This document shows, one piece after another, positions 1 through 11,060 of a DNA stretch of 64,000 bases. How positions within the stretch are numbered: the stretch's first letter is position 1; each line of letters begins with the position of its first letter. The notes below the pieces were generated by a model, which was not told where the DNA came from, searched no databases, and saw nothing but the letters and a program-made list of their open reading frames with translations. The translations under genes and the position numbers were made by a program. Origin of the DNA: Bin125 sp026705025 (GTDB lineage: Bacteria > Chloroflexota > Dehalococcoidia > Bin125); NCBI GenBank assembly GCA_026705025.1, contig JAPPBN010000046.1, positions 62,001-126,000 on the forward strand, read 5' to 3'.

Positions 1-1884
1 GATGATCGGCGTACTGACGACGCCGTTTGTCGCCAGCGCGGCGTAGGCATTGGCCATCTGCAAGACCGTCACGGCGACGAACCCCTGTCCGATGGACATG
101 TTCAGGGTGTCGCCGGTGAACCAGGCCTCGTTGTAGTGTTCGTTCTTCCATTCCGGTCCGGGATTGAAGCCGGGTTCCTCGTTGAGACCCAGGATGCCGG
201 TCGGTTGGCCGAATCCAAATCCGGAAGCGACGGACGGCAGGAGTCGCTCGTCGACCCGATCGAGATTCAGACCGACCTCGAAGAAGACCGTGTTACAGGA
301 CTCGGCCAGGGCCTGAGAGAGCGTGAGCCGACCCTGGTCGACGTCCTTCCAGTTGCGCAGCGGCTGGTCGCCGACTTTCATCCACTGGGCCGGACAGGAG
401 ATGCGGTCGGTGATCTCGTAACCGCCCCCTTCGAGGGCCGCTGCGAGCGTGATTGCTTTGAACGTCGACGCTGGCGCATAGAGTTGCTCGACCGCCCGGT
501 TGATGAAGGGCTGGCGTTCGTCGAAGAAGTAGGTCTCGTACTCCTCCTGGGTGACGCCGTCGACGATGGTGTTGGGATCGATACGGGGATAGGAGGCCAT
601 AGCCAGGATGTGTCCGCTGCGCGGATCGATCGCGACGACAGCGCCCGGCTGCTCACCCAGCGCCGCTTCGGCCAGCTCCTGCACGCGAATGTCGAGCGTG
701 AGTCGGATGTCGGCGCCCGGGATCGGGGCGCGAGTGATGATTTCCCGCACCGGACGGCCAATCGGATCGACGACCAGGAGGCTGCCTCCCCGACGACCGG
801 CCAGGGCGCGCTCGAAACTCTGCTCAATGCCGTCCCGTCCGACCATGTCGCCGGCGCGGTATCCCTCGACGAACCACGCGGCCAGCTCCTCGGGATTGAT
901 CTCCTGCAGGTAACCGATCACATGGGCGGCGACGCTGCCGAATGGATAGAAGCGACGGGTTTGCCGGGTTAGCAGGATGCCATCCGAGGCCAGACGTTCG
1001 AACTCGCCGATCGACTCGGGCGGCGTGTCAATTGGCAGAACAGCGACCGGGATGAACTGATAGGAGGGCAGATCCTGGTAGATCAGCGCCCTGACGTCTT
1101 CTTCCGCCATGTTCAGACGCTCAACGAAGAAATTCAGCACAGCCACTTCATCGGTGATTGAATCCCAGTGGACGCCGACGATGGTCACATCGGTCTCACC
1201 GGCAAGTACGACGCCGTTGCGGTCGATGATCTGACCTCGAGGCGGGGTCTCGATCAGCGCGTTGATCAGGTAGCCGGGGGAACCCAGCCCGGTGAACATC
1301 AGGTCGGGCGTCCAGTCGACGACCCAATGAGGCTGACGCAAGGTTCGGGCTTGCACGATCTCTTCGATCTCGCCGAAGAACGTGGTCTGGTAGCGAATGA
1401 TCACCTCATGCGACGACGCGTTCTCGTCATCTTGGGGAATCACTTCCCAGGTGAATCCGCGGATCGTCGCCTCGGCCCAAACATCCCGGTAGCGCTGCTC
1501 GAAGGCATCGATGGTGATTCGTTCCCGGGTTTCTGTTGAAGTTCGTTGATAGGCGCTGCGCAGGTCTCCGGTTGCGATCAGGTGGAAGAAACTCTGCACC
1601 GCAAAGCGAGCGCTGGGCGGCGCGACCTCCAGGTTTTCCAGCTCTTCGGCCGGCGGCGTGTATGCCTGCGAGGCATCGGCGGTCCCGTCAACGGACGCAG
1701 CGGTTCCTGCTGCCTGGTCTTGGGTCTGCTGGGTGCCTTCCTGGGGCGGAGGCGGGAAGTACTGCGAGAGATCGCGTTCGGATTCGCCGCCGAATATGCA
1801 GCCGCTGAGCGCCCATGCCGCGATGAGCAGCGTCGCGACCCAGATTCCCAGAGACAGGTGTTGTCGTCGAGGCACGTCGCCCAT
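1..1884 (-). CDS. Penicillin-binding protein, class B type transpeptidase (partial, 3' end beyond window)
   Basis: The reading frame is open from an ATG at 1884 to the left edge, 628 codons. The N-terminus (MGDVPRRQ then a hydrophobic stretch ending LSGC) looks like a lipoprotein signal with a lipobox. It is followed by a Q/P-rich linker, an NTF2-like (MecA_N type) region at about 75-190, the PBP dimerisation region (TPPRGQIIDRNG near 205) and the transpeptidase domain. The active-site motif STFK is at residues 473-476 and the second motif SCN at 529-531; the KTG motif would lie past the edge. Known role of the family: cross-linking peptidoglycan stem peptides outside the membrane. It is divergently transcribed from the acyl-CoA dehydrogenase gene. 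The MecA_N-like domain is family-typical and does not by itself imply beta-lactam resistance. Confidence 0.9.
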   Translation of the reverse strand, partial: MGDVPRRQHLSLGIWVATLLIAAWALSGCIFGGESERDLSQYFPPPPQEGTQQTQDQAAGTAASVDGTADASQAYTPPAEELENLEVAPPSARFAVQSFFHLIATGDLRSAYQRTSTETRERITIDAFEQRYRDVWAEATIRGFTWEVIPQDDENASSHEVIIRYQTTFFGEIEEIVQARTLRQPHWVVDWTPDLMFTGLGSPGYLINALIETPPRGQIIDRNGVVLAGETDVTIVGVHWDSITDEVAVLNFFVERLNMAEEDVRALIYQDLPSYQFIPVAVLPIDTPPESIGEFERLASDGILLTRQTRRFYPFGSVAAHVIGYLQEINPEELAAWFVEGYRAGDMVGRDGIEQSFERALAGRRGGSLLVVDPIGRPVREIITRAPIPGADIRLTLDIRVQELAEAALGEQPGAVVAIDPRSGHILAMASYPRIDPNTIVDGVTQEEYETYFFDERQPFINRAVEQLYAPASTFKAITLAAALEGGGYEITDRISCPAQWMKVGDQPLRNWKDVDQGRLTLSQALAESCNTVFFEVGLNLDRVDERLLPSVASGFGFGQPTGILGLNEEPGFNPGPEWKNEHYNEAWFTGDTLNMSIGQGFVAVTVLQMANAYAALATNGVVSTPII

Positions 1885-2021
1885 GCCAGGCTTGTCCGGT
1901 CACCCCGCTCATCGTCACCTTACCAGCCGATCGGCTCTGTAACGCCGCGGAATCGGACCAATCAGGCGTTAGACTTGATCCGATTGCACGATCCGCAGAT
2001 GACCCGCAGAGGGGGCTCAGC

Positions 2022-3197
<1,176 letters not shown>

Positions 3198-3228
3198 TCC
3201 GCCGCTTCCGCGAACCTGTTGACGAGCG

Positions 3229-5214
3229 GTGGTCCGCCGCGCGGTTCCATATGCTCTGCTGGCCTTCCTGACGTCGGGCGTCGTTGCCGGCTTCTTGGCT
3301 GTACAGCCAGGGGACGGGTTCGTCCGCGAAGCGCGGGCGCAGTGGCAATACGCCGCGGAAGTGCGGATCGCCGCACAGCGGCTGGAGAGCGGCGCGACTG
3401 AGTTTGCGCTGCAACAGCGGCAGCGGGACGGCTGGGGCGAGCTGCGGCTGCCCAGCCCGCGCTTCTTGCCGCCGGACTCACCGATCGACGTATGGAGACA
3501 CTCGGGCACGTTGCAGCTCGGCAACGAAGTCGAGGTGCGGATCGCCGCGCGGAGAATCACCAACGACCAGATCGAATTCTCTCTGCAGGTCCTTGACGTG
3601 GGTGAGTGGTCCGAGCGATTGCTGCCAGTCGCGAGACTGTTCCCCGCGCTTCCGACCCCGGAGACCTGGCTCTACAGTTCCTCGTTACGTGCGCCTCCAC
3701 CTACGCACGTGCCCCTTGCATATGTCAACAGCTGTCACATCGGCCAAGCGATCGATTGTCGTACCTGGACGGATTCCCAAGGTCGCGTCACAACCTCGTT
3801 GCATGCCACATCTAGCCAATCGAGTGAGCCAGGCGTAAGGCTCGAAATCACTTGTCACCAGGGCGACCTCCTCAGAATCGAGCTTCGCAGGTTGCCGATC
3901 ACCGAACTCGGAAACACCACCTCAGTGCACATGAGACTGGAAACCGGCGCGGTGGACATTGCCGACTGGTTCGTCTGGCAGAGCCAGGATGGTCTGTTCA
4001 GCGTCGTGAAATCGCAAAGGCTGTACGGCCACATGGAGTTCTTGCACAGCGGCCAGGTTGTTGAGATCGAGTTGCCGGGTACCGGATTACCTCGATACAC
4101 GTTCAGCATCATGGGACTGTTCAGCACGCCAATTCAGGACAACATCGAGCACTGCGGCAACTACAGGGACGAAGCGCCCAGACCGCTGCCTCCTCCGCAT
4201 TCAGCCAGCGGGCTCAGCGTGGCGACAATCGTCGATGACCGGTTGTTCGGCAATTCCTGGTGGCGGGAGGCTGGTCCAAGGGCGCTGAATGCGATCGGCA
4301 TACGGCAACAAGCGCCCCTACGTTTGAACGTGCAGTCCGATGATTCAGAGAACCAACTCATCTGGTTCGACGTGCAGTGTGGGCCGGACGGCCTATCCGG
4401 TGGAGTCGGTACTGATTCCGCCTTGGAGTCGCAGCTTTCGCCGGAACGGTTGTCGACCGGCGCTCAACTACGTGTTCTGTGGAGTGTCGACGGCGAAGAA
4501 GTGCATGACGAAGTCTGGGTCAAGTCGTGGGACGGATACCGGCCAATCGACCTGAGGACGTTCCTCGACGCCGCGATGAAGGGGAGCGTGCTTCGATTGA
4601 CCATCGGCAATGATCTTCAACTAAGTGCTGTCGTGATACTCGACGCACTGTTCAGCACGCCTGTGCAGGGTCTCCTGGAACACTGCCTGTCCTTCCCCGC
4701 TTCTCCCGATGTCCTTCGTTCGGGTCGCTTCGCGGACTCACAACCTGGCATCATCTACCGCTGGGGAACATCCATCCTTGGTCGCTGGGACGGGTGGGTG
4801 AAGGTAGAGGTCGATTCGCTGGCCGTTCATCCCGAGGAGTCCAGCGAGCCGTCGCCCAGGCTGGTCCTGTCCTGCGGGATCGATGGCCTCGGCATCGTCA
4901 TCTACGGCCTGGAGCGAGATTTCCCATTCGCCGCCGCGGACGCCAGCGTCGAAGTCTCGTGGACCGCCGATCAGACGACCGCGACTGAGACCTGGAACCT
5001 CTGGACCAGCAATCGCTCCTCCCTGGGACGAGCCATCTCTCCGCGAAATGACAGCGACTTCTATGCGGCGATCAGGAGCGCGGACCGACTGACGGTCAGC
5101 AGCGCCTCCAATCCAAGAATCACGGACTCGTTCGACCTTGCCGGCCTCGGCGTCTGGGAATTGCCTGTCATTGACGGACTCGATGGCTGTGCCGATGCGC
5201 CGAGGGAACACTAG
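3229..5214 (+). CDS. Secreted modular repeat protein of unknown function
   Basis: A GTG start gives 661 residues with an N-terminal hydrophobic segment (about 7-25), probably a signal peptide or anchor. I do not recognise the family. The protein is internally repetitive. Two short units at about 44-92 and 101-150 share EVRIAA(Q/R)R, a TEFALQ/IEFSLQ strand and a LRLPSPRFLP/LLPVARLFPA end. Three longer units at about 165-310, 333-486 and 504-655 each contain an L-x-C-G-x-D-G-L-like strand (LEITCHQGDLL, FDVQCGPDGLS, LVLSCGIDGLG) and end with a Cys (TPIQDNIEHC, TPVQGLLEHC, PVIDGLDGC). The regular Cys pairs suggest disulfides outside the membrane. It is followed 66 bp later by another secreted protein. 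Confidence 0.7.
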   Translation: MVRRAVPYALLAFLTSGVVAGFLAVQPGDGFVREARAQWQYAAEVRIAAQRLESGATEFALQQRQRDGWGELRLPSPRFLPPDSPIDVWRHSGTLQLGNEVEVRIAARRITNDQIEFSLQVLDVGEWSERLLPVARLFPALPTPETWLYSSSLRAPPPTHVPLAYVNSCHIGQAIDCRTWTDSQGRVTTSLHATSSQSSEPGVRLEITCHQGDLLRIELRRLPITELGNTTSVHMRLETGAVDIADWFVWQSQDGLFSVVKSQRLYGHMEFLHSGQVVEIELPGTGLPRYTFSIMGLFSTPIQDNIEHCGNYRDEAPRPLPPPHSASGLSVATIVDDRLFGNSWWREAGPRALNAIGIRQQAPLRLNVQSDDSENQLIWFDVQCGPDGLSGGVGTDSALESQLSPERLSTGAQLRVLWSVDGEEVHDEVWVKSWDGYRPIDLRTFLDAAMKGSVLRLTIGNDLQLSAVVILDALFSTPVQGLLEHCLSFPASPDVLRSGRFADSQPGIIYRWGTSILGRWDGWVKVEVDSLAVHPEESSEPSPRLVLSCGIDGLGIVIYGLERDFPFAAADASVEVSWTADQTTATETWNLWTSNRSSLGRAISPRNDSDFYAAIRSADRLTVSSASNPRITDSFDLAGLGVWELPVIDGLDGCADAPREH

Positions 5215-5280
5215 CTTCATCCTGAGCGTCAATTGTCAAAGAGGCGGCGTTGCCCCGCCACCGACCGACGGGAGCTTCCC

Positions 5281-7299
5281 ATGACCCGATCCCGACTCTG
5301 GCTGCTCGCAGCCAGTCCGATACTTGCGCTCGCCATTGTGGCGACCCAGCACTTCGCGCTGGCGCAGACGACCGAGGCTGCGGCGCTACGCGGCTTCAAC
5401 ACCTGCGACGAGTTGCACGACCATTACGTGCGGCTGGCCGTGGAATCGGCAGAGGAGGAGCGGTACGAAGAGGAAGCGGAGGCGGAAGAGGAAGCCGCCT
5501 TTGAAGAGGACGCGATGGCCGATGATTCCGGCGTCGGAGGCGACGCGGAGTTGCCAAACACCGGTACCGGTCCCGTGGATGAGGGTGAGGTGTCGGAGAC
5601 CGGGACCAACATTCAGGAACGCGGCGTCGACGAATCGGACATCATCAAGACCGACGGCACGCACTTCTACATCCTGCGTCCCCAATCCCTGCTGATTGCC
5701 GAGATCTCCGTGGACGGCCCGCTGGTCGAGGTTGGACGGATCGACTTCTCAGCGCGCGGCTACCGCCAGGAACTGCTGATCGGCAGCGGGAAGGCGATCG
5801 TGGTTCGTCAGCTGGCGGCCATCTCGACGGCGCTCGAAATCGACGATGACGAACTGGCCAAGCCTGCCCACGAGATCCTCTATGACCGCCATCAGGCAGA
5901 GCTGCTGGAGATTGACATCTCCGATCCGGCCTCGCCGACGTTGGTCCATGAACTCGATCTGGATGGCCGCTTCCTCAGTGCGCGGTTAGTGGGTAGCGAT
6001 CTGCGAGTCGCGATGCAGCACAGCTCGGCCATTCCCTACGTCTCGCCCTGGTCGTTCGGCTGGCAGAATCGCTGGACCAACGCCGAGCGCTACAACCGCG
6101 CCCTGCGTGAGTCGTTCCAGCTGGGACGCTGGTACCCGTTGTACGGTCTGCAGAACCACGTCGACAACTCGTTCTCTCACGGTTACGCCGTCAATTGCCT
6201 TCAGACATTTGCGCCGGACGACCGGCTGCCGACGCGCTGGGGCGAGCTGCCCAGCACGGCCTTCATGCTCTCGTTCGACATCGGCGAGGACGGTGCAGGC
6301 ATCGGCGAATGGGGCAGCGTGGGCGTGCTCGGCATGGCGACGGATCCGACGGTCTACGCGTCAAGGGACTCGCTCTACCTGGCCGCGCCGGACAACTGGT
6401 GGCGCGACACCGCGATCCATCGCTTCGACATCTCCGACCCGCTCGATCCGACCTACTTCGGCGGCGCAACCGTGACCGGCCAGTTGCTCTCGCAATGGTC
6501 ATTGTCCGAGCACGACGGATACCTGCGCGTGGCGACGACCAACAGGAACCGCTGGCCGTGGGTCAGCAGTGTGACGGTGCTGGAGTCGGTCACTGACGAA
6601 TCGACGGACGGCGACATTGGTAGCCCCACCGGCTCGCTGCAACAGGTCGGACGCGTCAGCGGACTTGGTGCGACCGAGGAGATCAAGTCGGTTCGATTCG
6701 CCGGAGACGTGGGCTACGTCGTCACCTTCCGCTTGGTCGATCCGCTCTACGTCCTCGACCTCTCGGATCCGGCAAACCCGATGGAGGTCGGCGAGCTGAA
6801 GATCCCCGGCTTCTCGCGCTATCTGCATCCACTCAGCGGTGGGCTGCTGCTGGGCGTCGGCCGGGACGCCGACCCGCAGACCGGCTGGGAGCGGGGGCTG
6901 CAGGCCACGTTGTTCGACGTCTCTGATCCGACCAACCCGACCCAGCTCGCGGTGCTGCCGCTGGGCGACGATGCCTACAGTCCCGTCGAGCAAGACCATC
7001 GAGCTTTCCGCTATCAGGACGGGGTTGCCTGGATTCCGGTCGGTCCGAACGACCACTGGCTGCGACAGAACCACGACGGCGCTTTCTTCGGGGTCCGCGT
7101 CACCAGTGAGGGCCTCAGTCACGAGTCGACGCTCAGGGTTCACGGAGAGGCGCGCCGCGCAATCCCGGTTGGGGAACGAATCCACCTGCTCGGCGGCGAG
7201 GAGATTCGGACCTACGCCCTCGAAGACCACGAAGATCTGGGAGCCCTCAGTTTCGCCCCCGAATGGGACAACCGCTGGCTGCCCGTCTCGCCGGAGTAA
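5281..7299 (+). CDS. Secreted beta-propeller domain protein
   Basis: I chose the ATG at 5281 because it gives a clean signal peptide (MTRSRLWLLAASPILALAI...) and has a GGGAG ribosome site; a TTG 48 bp upstream in frame is less likely. The mature protein begins with a FNTCDELHDHY segment, then a very acidic low-complexity linker (residues about 60-100), then the family signature ERGVDESDIIKTDG close to 125, typical of the 'secreted protein with C-terminal beta-propeller' family (Pfam Beta_propel, COG4880). Repeated ISDPxxPT strands (DISDPASPT, DISDPLDPT, DLSDPANPM, DVSDPTNPT) mark propeller blades. The biochemical role of this family is not known. Confidence 0.82.
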   Translation: MTRSRLWLLAASPILALAIVATQHFALAQTTEAAALRGFNTCDELHDHYVRLAVESAEEERYEEEAEAEEEAAFEEDAMADDSGVGGDAELPNTGTGPVDEGEVSETGTNIQERGVDESDIIKTDGTHFYILRPQSLLIAEISVDGPLVEVGRIDFSARGYRQELLIGSGKAIVVRQLAAISTALEIDDDELAKPAHEILYDRHQAELLEIDISDPASPTLVHELDLDGRFLSARLVGSDLRVAMQHSSAIPYVSPWSFGWQNRWTNAERYNRALRESFQLGRWYPLYGLQNHVDNSFSHGYAVNCLQTFAPDDRLPTRWGELPSTAFMLSFDIGEDGAGIGEWGSVGVLGMATDPTVYASRDSLYLAAPDNWWRDTAIHRFDISDPLDPTYFGGATVTGQLLSQWSLSEHDGYLRVATTNRNRWPWVSSVTVLESVTDESTDGDIGSPTGSLQQVGRVSGLGATEEIKSVRFAGDVGYVVTFRLVDPLYVLDLSDPANPMEVGELKIPGFSRYLHPLSGGLLLGVGRDADPQTGWERGLQATLFDVSDPTNPTQLAVLPLGDDAYSPVEQDHRAFRYQDGVAWIPVGPNDHWLRQNHDGAFFGVRVTSEGLSHESTLRVHGEARRAIPVGERIHLLGGEEIRTYALEDHEDLGALSFAPEWDNRWLPVSPE

Positions 7300-7392
7300 A
7301 CACCAGGGACGCGAGCAAGTCACCTCAAGGCAGAGTCTGCCCGGGGCGGCAATATACTCGGCTGCGTATCCGCTGCATCTGAGGAATTCGCC

Positions 7393-9798
7393 ATGCCCCC
7401 ACCGCTGATCGATACTCGCGTGCTCGACCTCTCGACCGGGTCGGTTGGTGGAATCGCGACGATGGTGCTGGCCGACTTTGGGGCTGAGGTGGTGAAGGTC
7501 GAGCCGATTGGTGGGGACCCATGGCGGACGCTGGCGGCGGCTCCGATGTGGCTGCGCGGGAAGCGCTCAGTGGAGCTGGACGTGGTTGGGGAGCGGGGGC
7601 GGCTCGAGGAGTTGATCCGTGAGGCTGATGTGGTGGTCTCGACAGACTCTCCGGGTCAGGCGAAAGCTCGGGGGTTGGAGTATGCAGACGTTCGGGCGCT
7701 GAACGAGGCCGCGGTGTTCTGCTCGATTACGGGCTTCGGTCCGACCGGACCGTACGCGGAGTATCCGGCGTACGAGGCGCTGGTCTCCGCCAAATCGGGG
7801 CGGATGCTGTCGTTCTCAGGTCAGCGAAATCGCGAGGGTCCGGGATTTGCCGCGGTGCCGGTCGGGGCGCACGGGGCGTCACAGGGCGCGGTGCAGGGCA
7901 TTGTCGCAGCGTTGATCGAGCGTCAGCGTTGTGGACTGGGACAGATCGTCGAGACCTCGCTGTTACAGGGTCTGATGCCGTTTGACCTGTTGCTTCTCCT
8001 CCTGACGCAGCTGACGGAGCGTGAGCCCGAGGTGTATCCGCAGGTCTTCAACATCGGCGGCGGGATGCCGACGCTGAACTATCACCCGGTAATGACCCGC
8101 GACGGCCGCTGGATCCAGCTCGGCAACCTGCTCGAGCACCTCTTCTACGCCTTCATGGACGCCGCCGACCTGACCCTGCTGTTCGCCGAGGAGCAGTGGC
8201 AGGGCGGCCAGGCCGAGTGGACGCCGGAGGCGACCGAGGAGATGCGCGACCGCATCCTCGAGCGCATACAGGAGAAGACCTGCGACGAGTGGATGGAGAT
8301 CTTCCGCGCCCAGGGAAACGTGGCAGCCGAACCCTTCACGCCGACCCACGACGCCGTCGACAACCTCGACATGGCAGCCAATGGCGACACAATCACGATT
8401 GAGGATCCGAAGCTCGGACCGGTTAAGCAAGTCGGTGCGATTGCGCACTTGCGCGAGACGCCAGCGGAGATCGAGCGACCTGCGCCGGAAATCGGCGAGG
8501 CGAACGGATTCGCCTGGGCCGCAAGAAATGGCGACGCTCCGATGACGACCTCGCCAAATGGCGCTGTTCCATCAGGCAAGCCGTTGGACGGTTTCACGAT
8601 TCTGGAGTTCGCCACGATCATCGCAACGCCAATCGGCGTGTCGATGCTGGCTGATCTCGGCGCCCGCGTGATTAAAGTGGAGCCGATCGGCGGCGATCCC
8701 TTCCGCGGCATGGGCGGAGGTCCGCTGCGCGGTCTGCTGGCGGCGAAGACCAACGCGGCCAAGGAATCGATCTGCATCAACCTCAAGGATCCGGAGGGCC
8801 AGGCGATTGTCGCCGACCTGATCGCGCACGCGGACGCGATCGTCCACAACTATCGACCTGGCGTGCCCGACCGATTGGGCATTGGCTATGAGACCGCAAA
8901 GGCGATCAACCCCGAGATCGTCTGTGTCTCTGCGAATGGCTACGGACCGGACGCGCCCGGCGCGCATCGACCGTCGGCGCACCCGATTCCGGGGGCAGTG
9001 ATCGGCGGAGCCCTGTTCCAGGCCGGATCGGCGATGCCGCCGGCGGGTTGCGAGACAATCGACGAAATCCGCGAAGTCTCACGGCAGTTGATGCGGGCGA
9101 ACGAGGCGAATCCGGATCCGAACACCGGCTTACTGGTCGCCTCGGCGACGTTGATGGGTCTGTATGCGCAGCGTCGGTATGGAGTGGGTCAGGAAATCTA
9201 CGTCAACATGCTGACCGCCAATGCCTATGCCAACAGCGACGACTTCCTCCAGTACGAAGGCAAGCCGCCGAGACGTCAGGTGGACGGCGAGCTGTACGGC
9301 ACGGCGCCGTGGTATCGGCTGTACGAGGCGTCGGAGGGCTGGGTCTTCCTGGCGGCAGTAACAGACGACGAATGGTCGACGTTCTGTCAGGAGGCTGCGC
9401 CGGAACTCGAAAATCGCCGAGGATCCGATGAAGGCGCTCTGATTGCGGCGCTCGCCGACGTGTTTGCTCAGGCGCCGGCGTCGGAATGGGAGCGTCGCCT
9501 GACGGCGGTCGGGGTTGGTTGCGTGAGAGCTGACGCGGGACCAGTCGGTGAGTTCCTGTCGAAGGATGAGCACGTGCTCGCCAACGGGTTCAGTCCGGTC
9601 GCGAATCACCGGCGTCTGGGCGACGTGCGTCGCTGGGGAGCCTTGACGACGATGGCCGGCGGTCGAGACGACTACGGTCCGGGCGTGTTGGCGGGTCAGG
9701 AGACGGACGAGATCCTTGAGGCAATTGGTCGCGGCGCGGAGATTGAGCGCTTGCGGTCGGCGGGGGTGGTGTGGTCGGAGCCGGTTGAGCTTGACTGA
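7393..9798 (+). CDS. Tandem-fused family III (CaiB/BaiF) CoA-transferase-like protein
   Basis: The 801-residue product holds two consecutive CaiB/BaiF domains: about 5-380 (DLSTGSVGGIATMVLADFGAEVVKVEPIGGDP) and about 395-800 (GFTILEFATIIATPIGVSMLADLGARVIKVEPIGGDP). The repeated ADxGAxVxKVEPIGGDP element is the family N-terminal signature. Family III enzymes move CoA between carboxylic acids as interlocked dimers, so a fusion could fold as an internal pseudo-dimer (inference). At the position where the neighbouring CoA-transferases read GQxVD, the two halves read GQIVE and GQEIY, so one or both sites may be altered. It precedes a thiolase/DUF35 pair and may belong to the same acyl-CoA pathway. 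Confidence 0.88.
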   Translation: MPPPLIDTRVLDLSTGSVGGIATMVLADFGAEVVKVEPIGGDPWRTLAAAPMWLRGKRSVELDVVGERGRLEELIREADVVVSTDSPGQAKARGLEYADVRALNEAAVFCSITGFGPTGPYAEYPAYEALVSAKSGRMLSFSGQRNREGPGFAAVPVGAHGASQGAVQGIVAALIERQRCGLGQIVETSLLQGLMPFDLLLLLLTQLTEREPEVYPQVFNIGGGMPTLNYHPVMTRDGRWIQLGNLLEHLFYAFMDAADLTLLFAEEQWQGGQAEWTPEATEEMRDRILERIQEKTCDEWMEIFRAQGNVAAEPFTPTHDAVDNLDMAANGDTITIEDPKLGPVKQVGAIAHLRETPAEIERPAPEIGEANGFAWAARNGDAPMTTSPNGAVPSGKPLDGFTILEFATIIATPIGVSMLADLGARVIKVEPIGGDPFRGMGGGPLRGLLAAKTNAAKESICINLKDPEGQAIVADLIAHADAIVHNYRPGVPDRLGIGYETAKAINPEIVCVSANGYGPDAPGAHRPSAHPIPGAVIGGALFQAGSAMPPAGCETIDEIREVSRQLMRANEANPDPNTGLLVASATLMGLYAQRRYGVGQEIYVNMLTANAYANSDDFLQYEGKPPRRQVDGELYGTAPWYRLYEASEGWVFLAAVTDDEWSTFCQEAAPELENRRGSDEGALIAALADVFAQAPASEWERRLTAVGVGCVRADAGPVGEFLSKDEHVLANGFSPVANHRRLGDVRRWGALTTMAGGRDDYGPGVLAGQETDEILEAIGRGAEIERLRSAGVVWSEPVELD

Positions 9799-9860
9799 GT
9801 CCTCGCTTCCTCATTGAGGCTCAGCCGTAGACTGCTGTTGCTAGCTGATGGGAGCAGATC

Positions 9861-11060
9861 ATGGGTCTTCGCGGCGAAGCGGCGATTGTTGGGATTGCGG
9901 AGTGGAAACCGGAGCGGCGGCCGACGGCTCCTCCGATGTTCACTCTGGAGCAGTGGGCTCAGTTGACGCGCGAGGCTCTGGATGACGCGGGCATCGACCC
10001 CTCGGAGGTCGATGGAATCTGCTGCACCAACATCCGCGAATCGGACTCGTTCGTGCCCTCGACCATTGCCGAATACATGGGCATGCAGGTCAACTTTGCC
10101 GAGGTCGTCGACCTCGGTGGCGCGTCCTGCGCGGCGATGGTCTGGCGGGCGGCGGCGGCGATTGAGCTCGGTCTGTGCAACGTCGTGGTGATTGGCGCGC
10201 CTTCGTGGCCGTCGCCGCGGCCGCCGGTTGCTCCGGACGGACCGAGCAGCTGGCGATACGGGGCCTCGTCGGCCAACTACGGCTCACCCCAGGCCGAGTT
10301 CGACATCCCCTACGGCAACGTGGCCCAGAACTGCGGCTACGCGCAGATCGCGATGAAGTACGGCGCGGAGTACGGCTACGACGCCGAAGCCCTGGCAAAG
10401 ATCGCCGTGGACCAGCGCGTCTCCGCCAATCACAATCCGTCCGCCGTCTTCCACAACGTGCCGATCACAATCGAAGACGTGCTCAACTCGCCGATGATCT
10501 CCGACCCGATTCACATGTTGGAAATCGTGATGCCCTGCGTCGGCGGTGCGGCGATCGTGGTGGCGGGCAAAGACGTCGCGCGACGGTCGAAGCATCGCCC
10601 GGCCTGGATTTCCGGCTTCGGCGAGCGGGTGCTGCACAAGACTCCGACCTATGCCGAGGACATGCTCTCAACCGCGCTGATTCCGGCAGCCGACCAGGCA
10701 TTCGATATGGCCGGCAGGAGTCGCGAAGAAGTCGACCTGATTTCGGTCTACGACTGCTACACCATCACGGTCCTCATGACGATTGAGGACGCCGGATTCT
10801 GTCCCCGAGGCGAAGGGCAGCCGTTCGTGCGCGATCACGATTTGTCGTTCACGGGTGATTTCCCCTGCAACACGCACGGTGGACAGCTGGGGTTCGGTCA
10901 AGCCGGACTGGCCGGTGGCATGTCGCACATCACCGAGGGAGCGCGGCAGGTGATGCGCCGCGGCGAGGATCACCAGGTCCCTGACGCCGACGTGGCGTTC
11001 ATCACCGGCAACGGCGGCCTGATGTCGGAGCAGGTCGCGCTGATCCTGGAGGGCGACTAA
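9861..11060 (+). CDS. Thiolase family protein (SCP-x/lipid-transfer type)
   Basis: This is a 399-residue thiolase-fold protein. The nucleophilic Cys lies in GGASCAAMV (about residues 88-96), and the C-terminal region has the CNTHGGQLGFGQAG motif of SCP-x-like thiolases. Such proteins cleave 3-ketoacyl-CoA or run the reverse condensation, and many need a DUF35 OB-fold partner, which is exactly the next gene. The two genes overlap as TAATG, which suggests translational coupling and an enzyme complex. Substrate class is unknown; steroid side-chain and branched acyl chains are both precedents for the family. Confidence 0.88.
   Translation: MGLRGEAAIVGIAEWKPERRPTAPPMFTLEQWAQLTREALDDAGIDPSEVDGICCTNIRESDSFVPSTIAEYMGMQVNFAEVVDLGGASCAAMVWRAAAAIELGLCNVVVIGAPSWPSPRPPVAPDGPSSWRYGASSANYGSPQAEFDIPYGNVAQNCGYAQIAMKYGAEYGYDAEALAKIAVDQRVSANHNPSAVFHNVPITIEDVLNSPMISDPIHMLEIVMPCVGGAAIVVAGKDVARRSKHRPAWISGFGERVLHKTPTYAEDMLSTALIPAADQAFDMAGRSREEVDLISVYDCYTITVLMTIEDAGFCPRGEGQPFVRDHDLSFTGDFPCNTHGGQLGFGQAGLAGGMSHITEGARQVMRRGEDHQVPDADVAFITGNGGLMSEQVALILEGD

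Noticed and set aside
136..972. 278-codon plus-strand frame
   Set aside because: It is antisense to the penicillin-binding protein gene, whose STFK and SCN motifs are on the minus strand.
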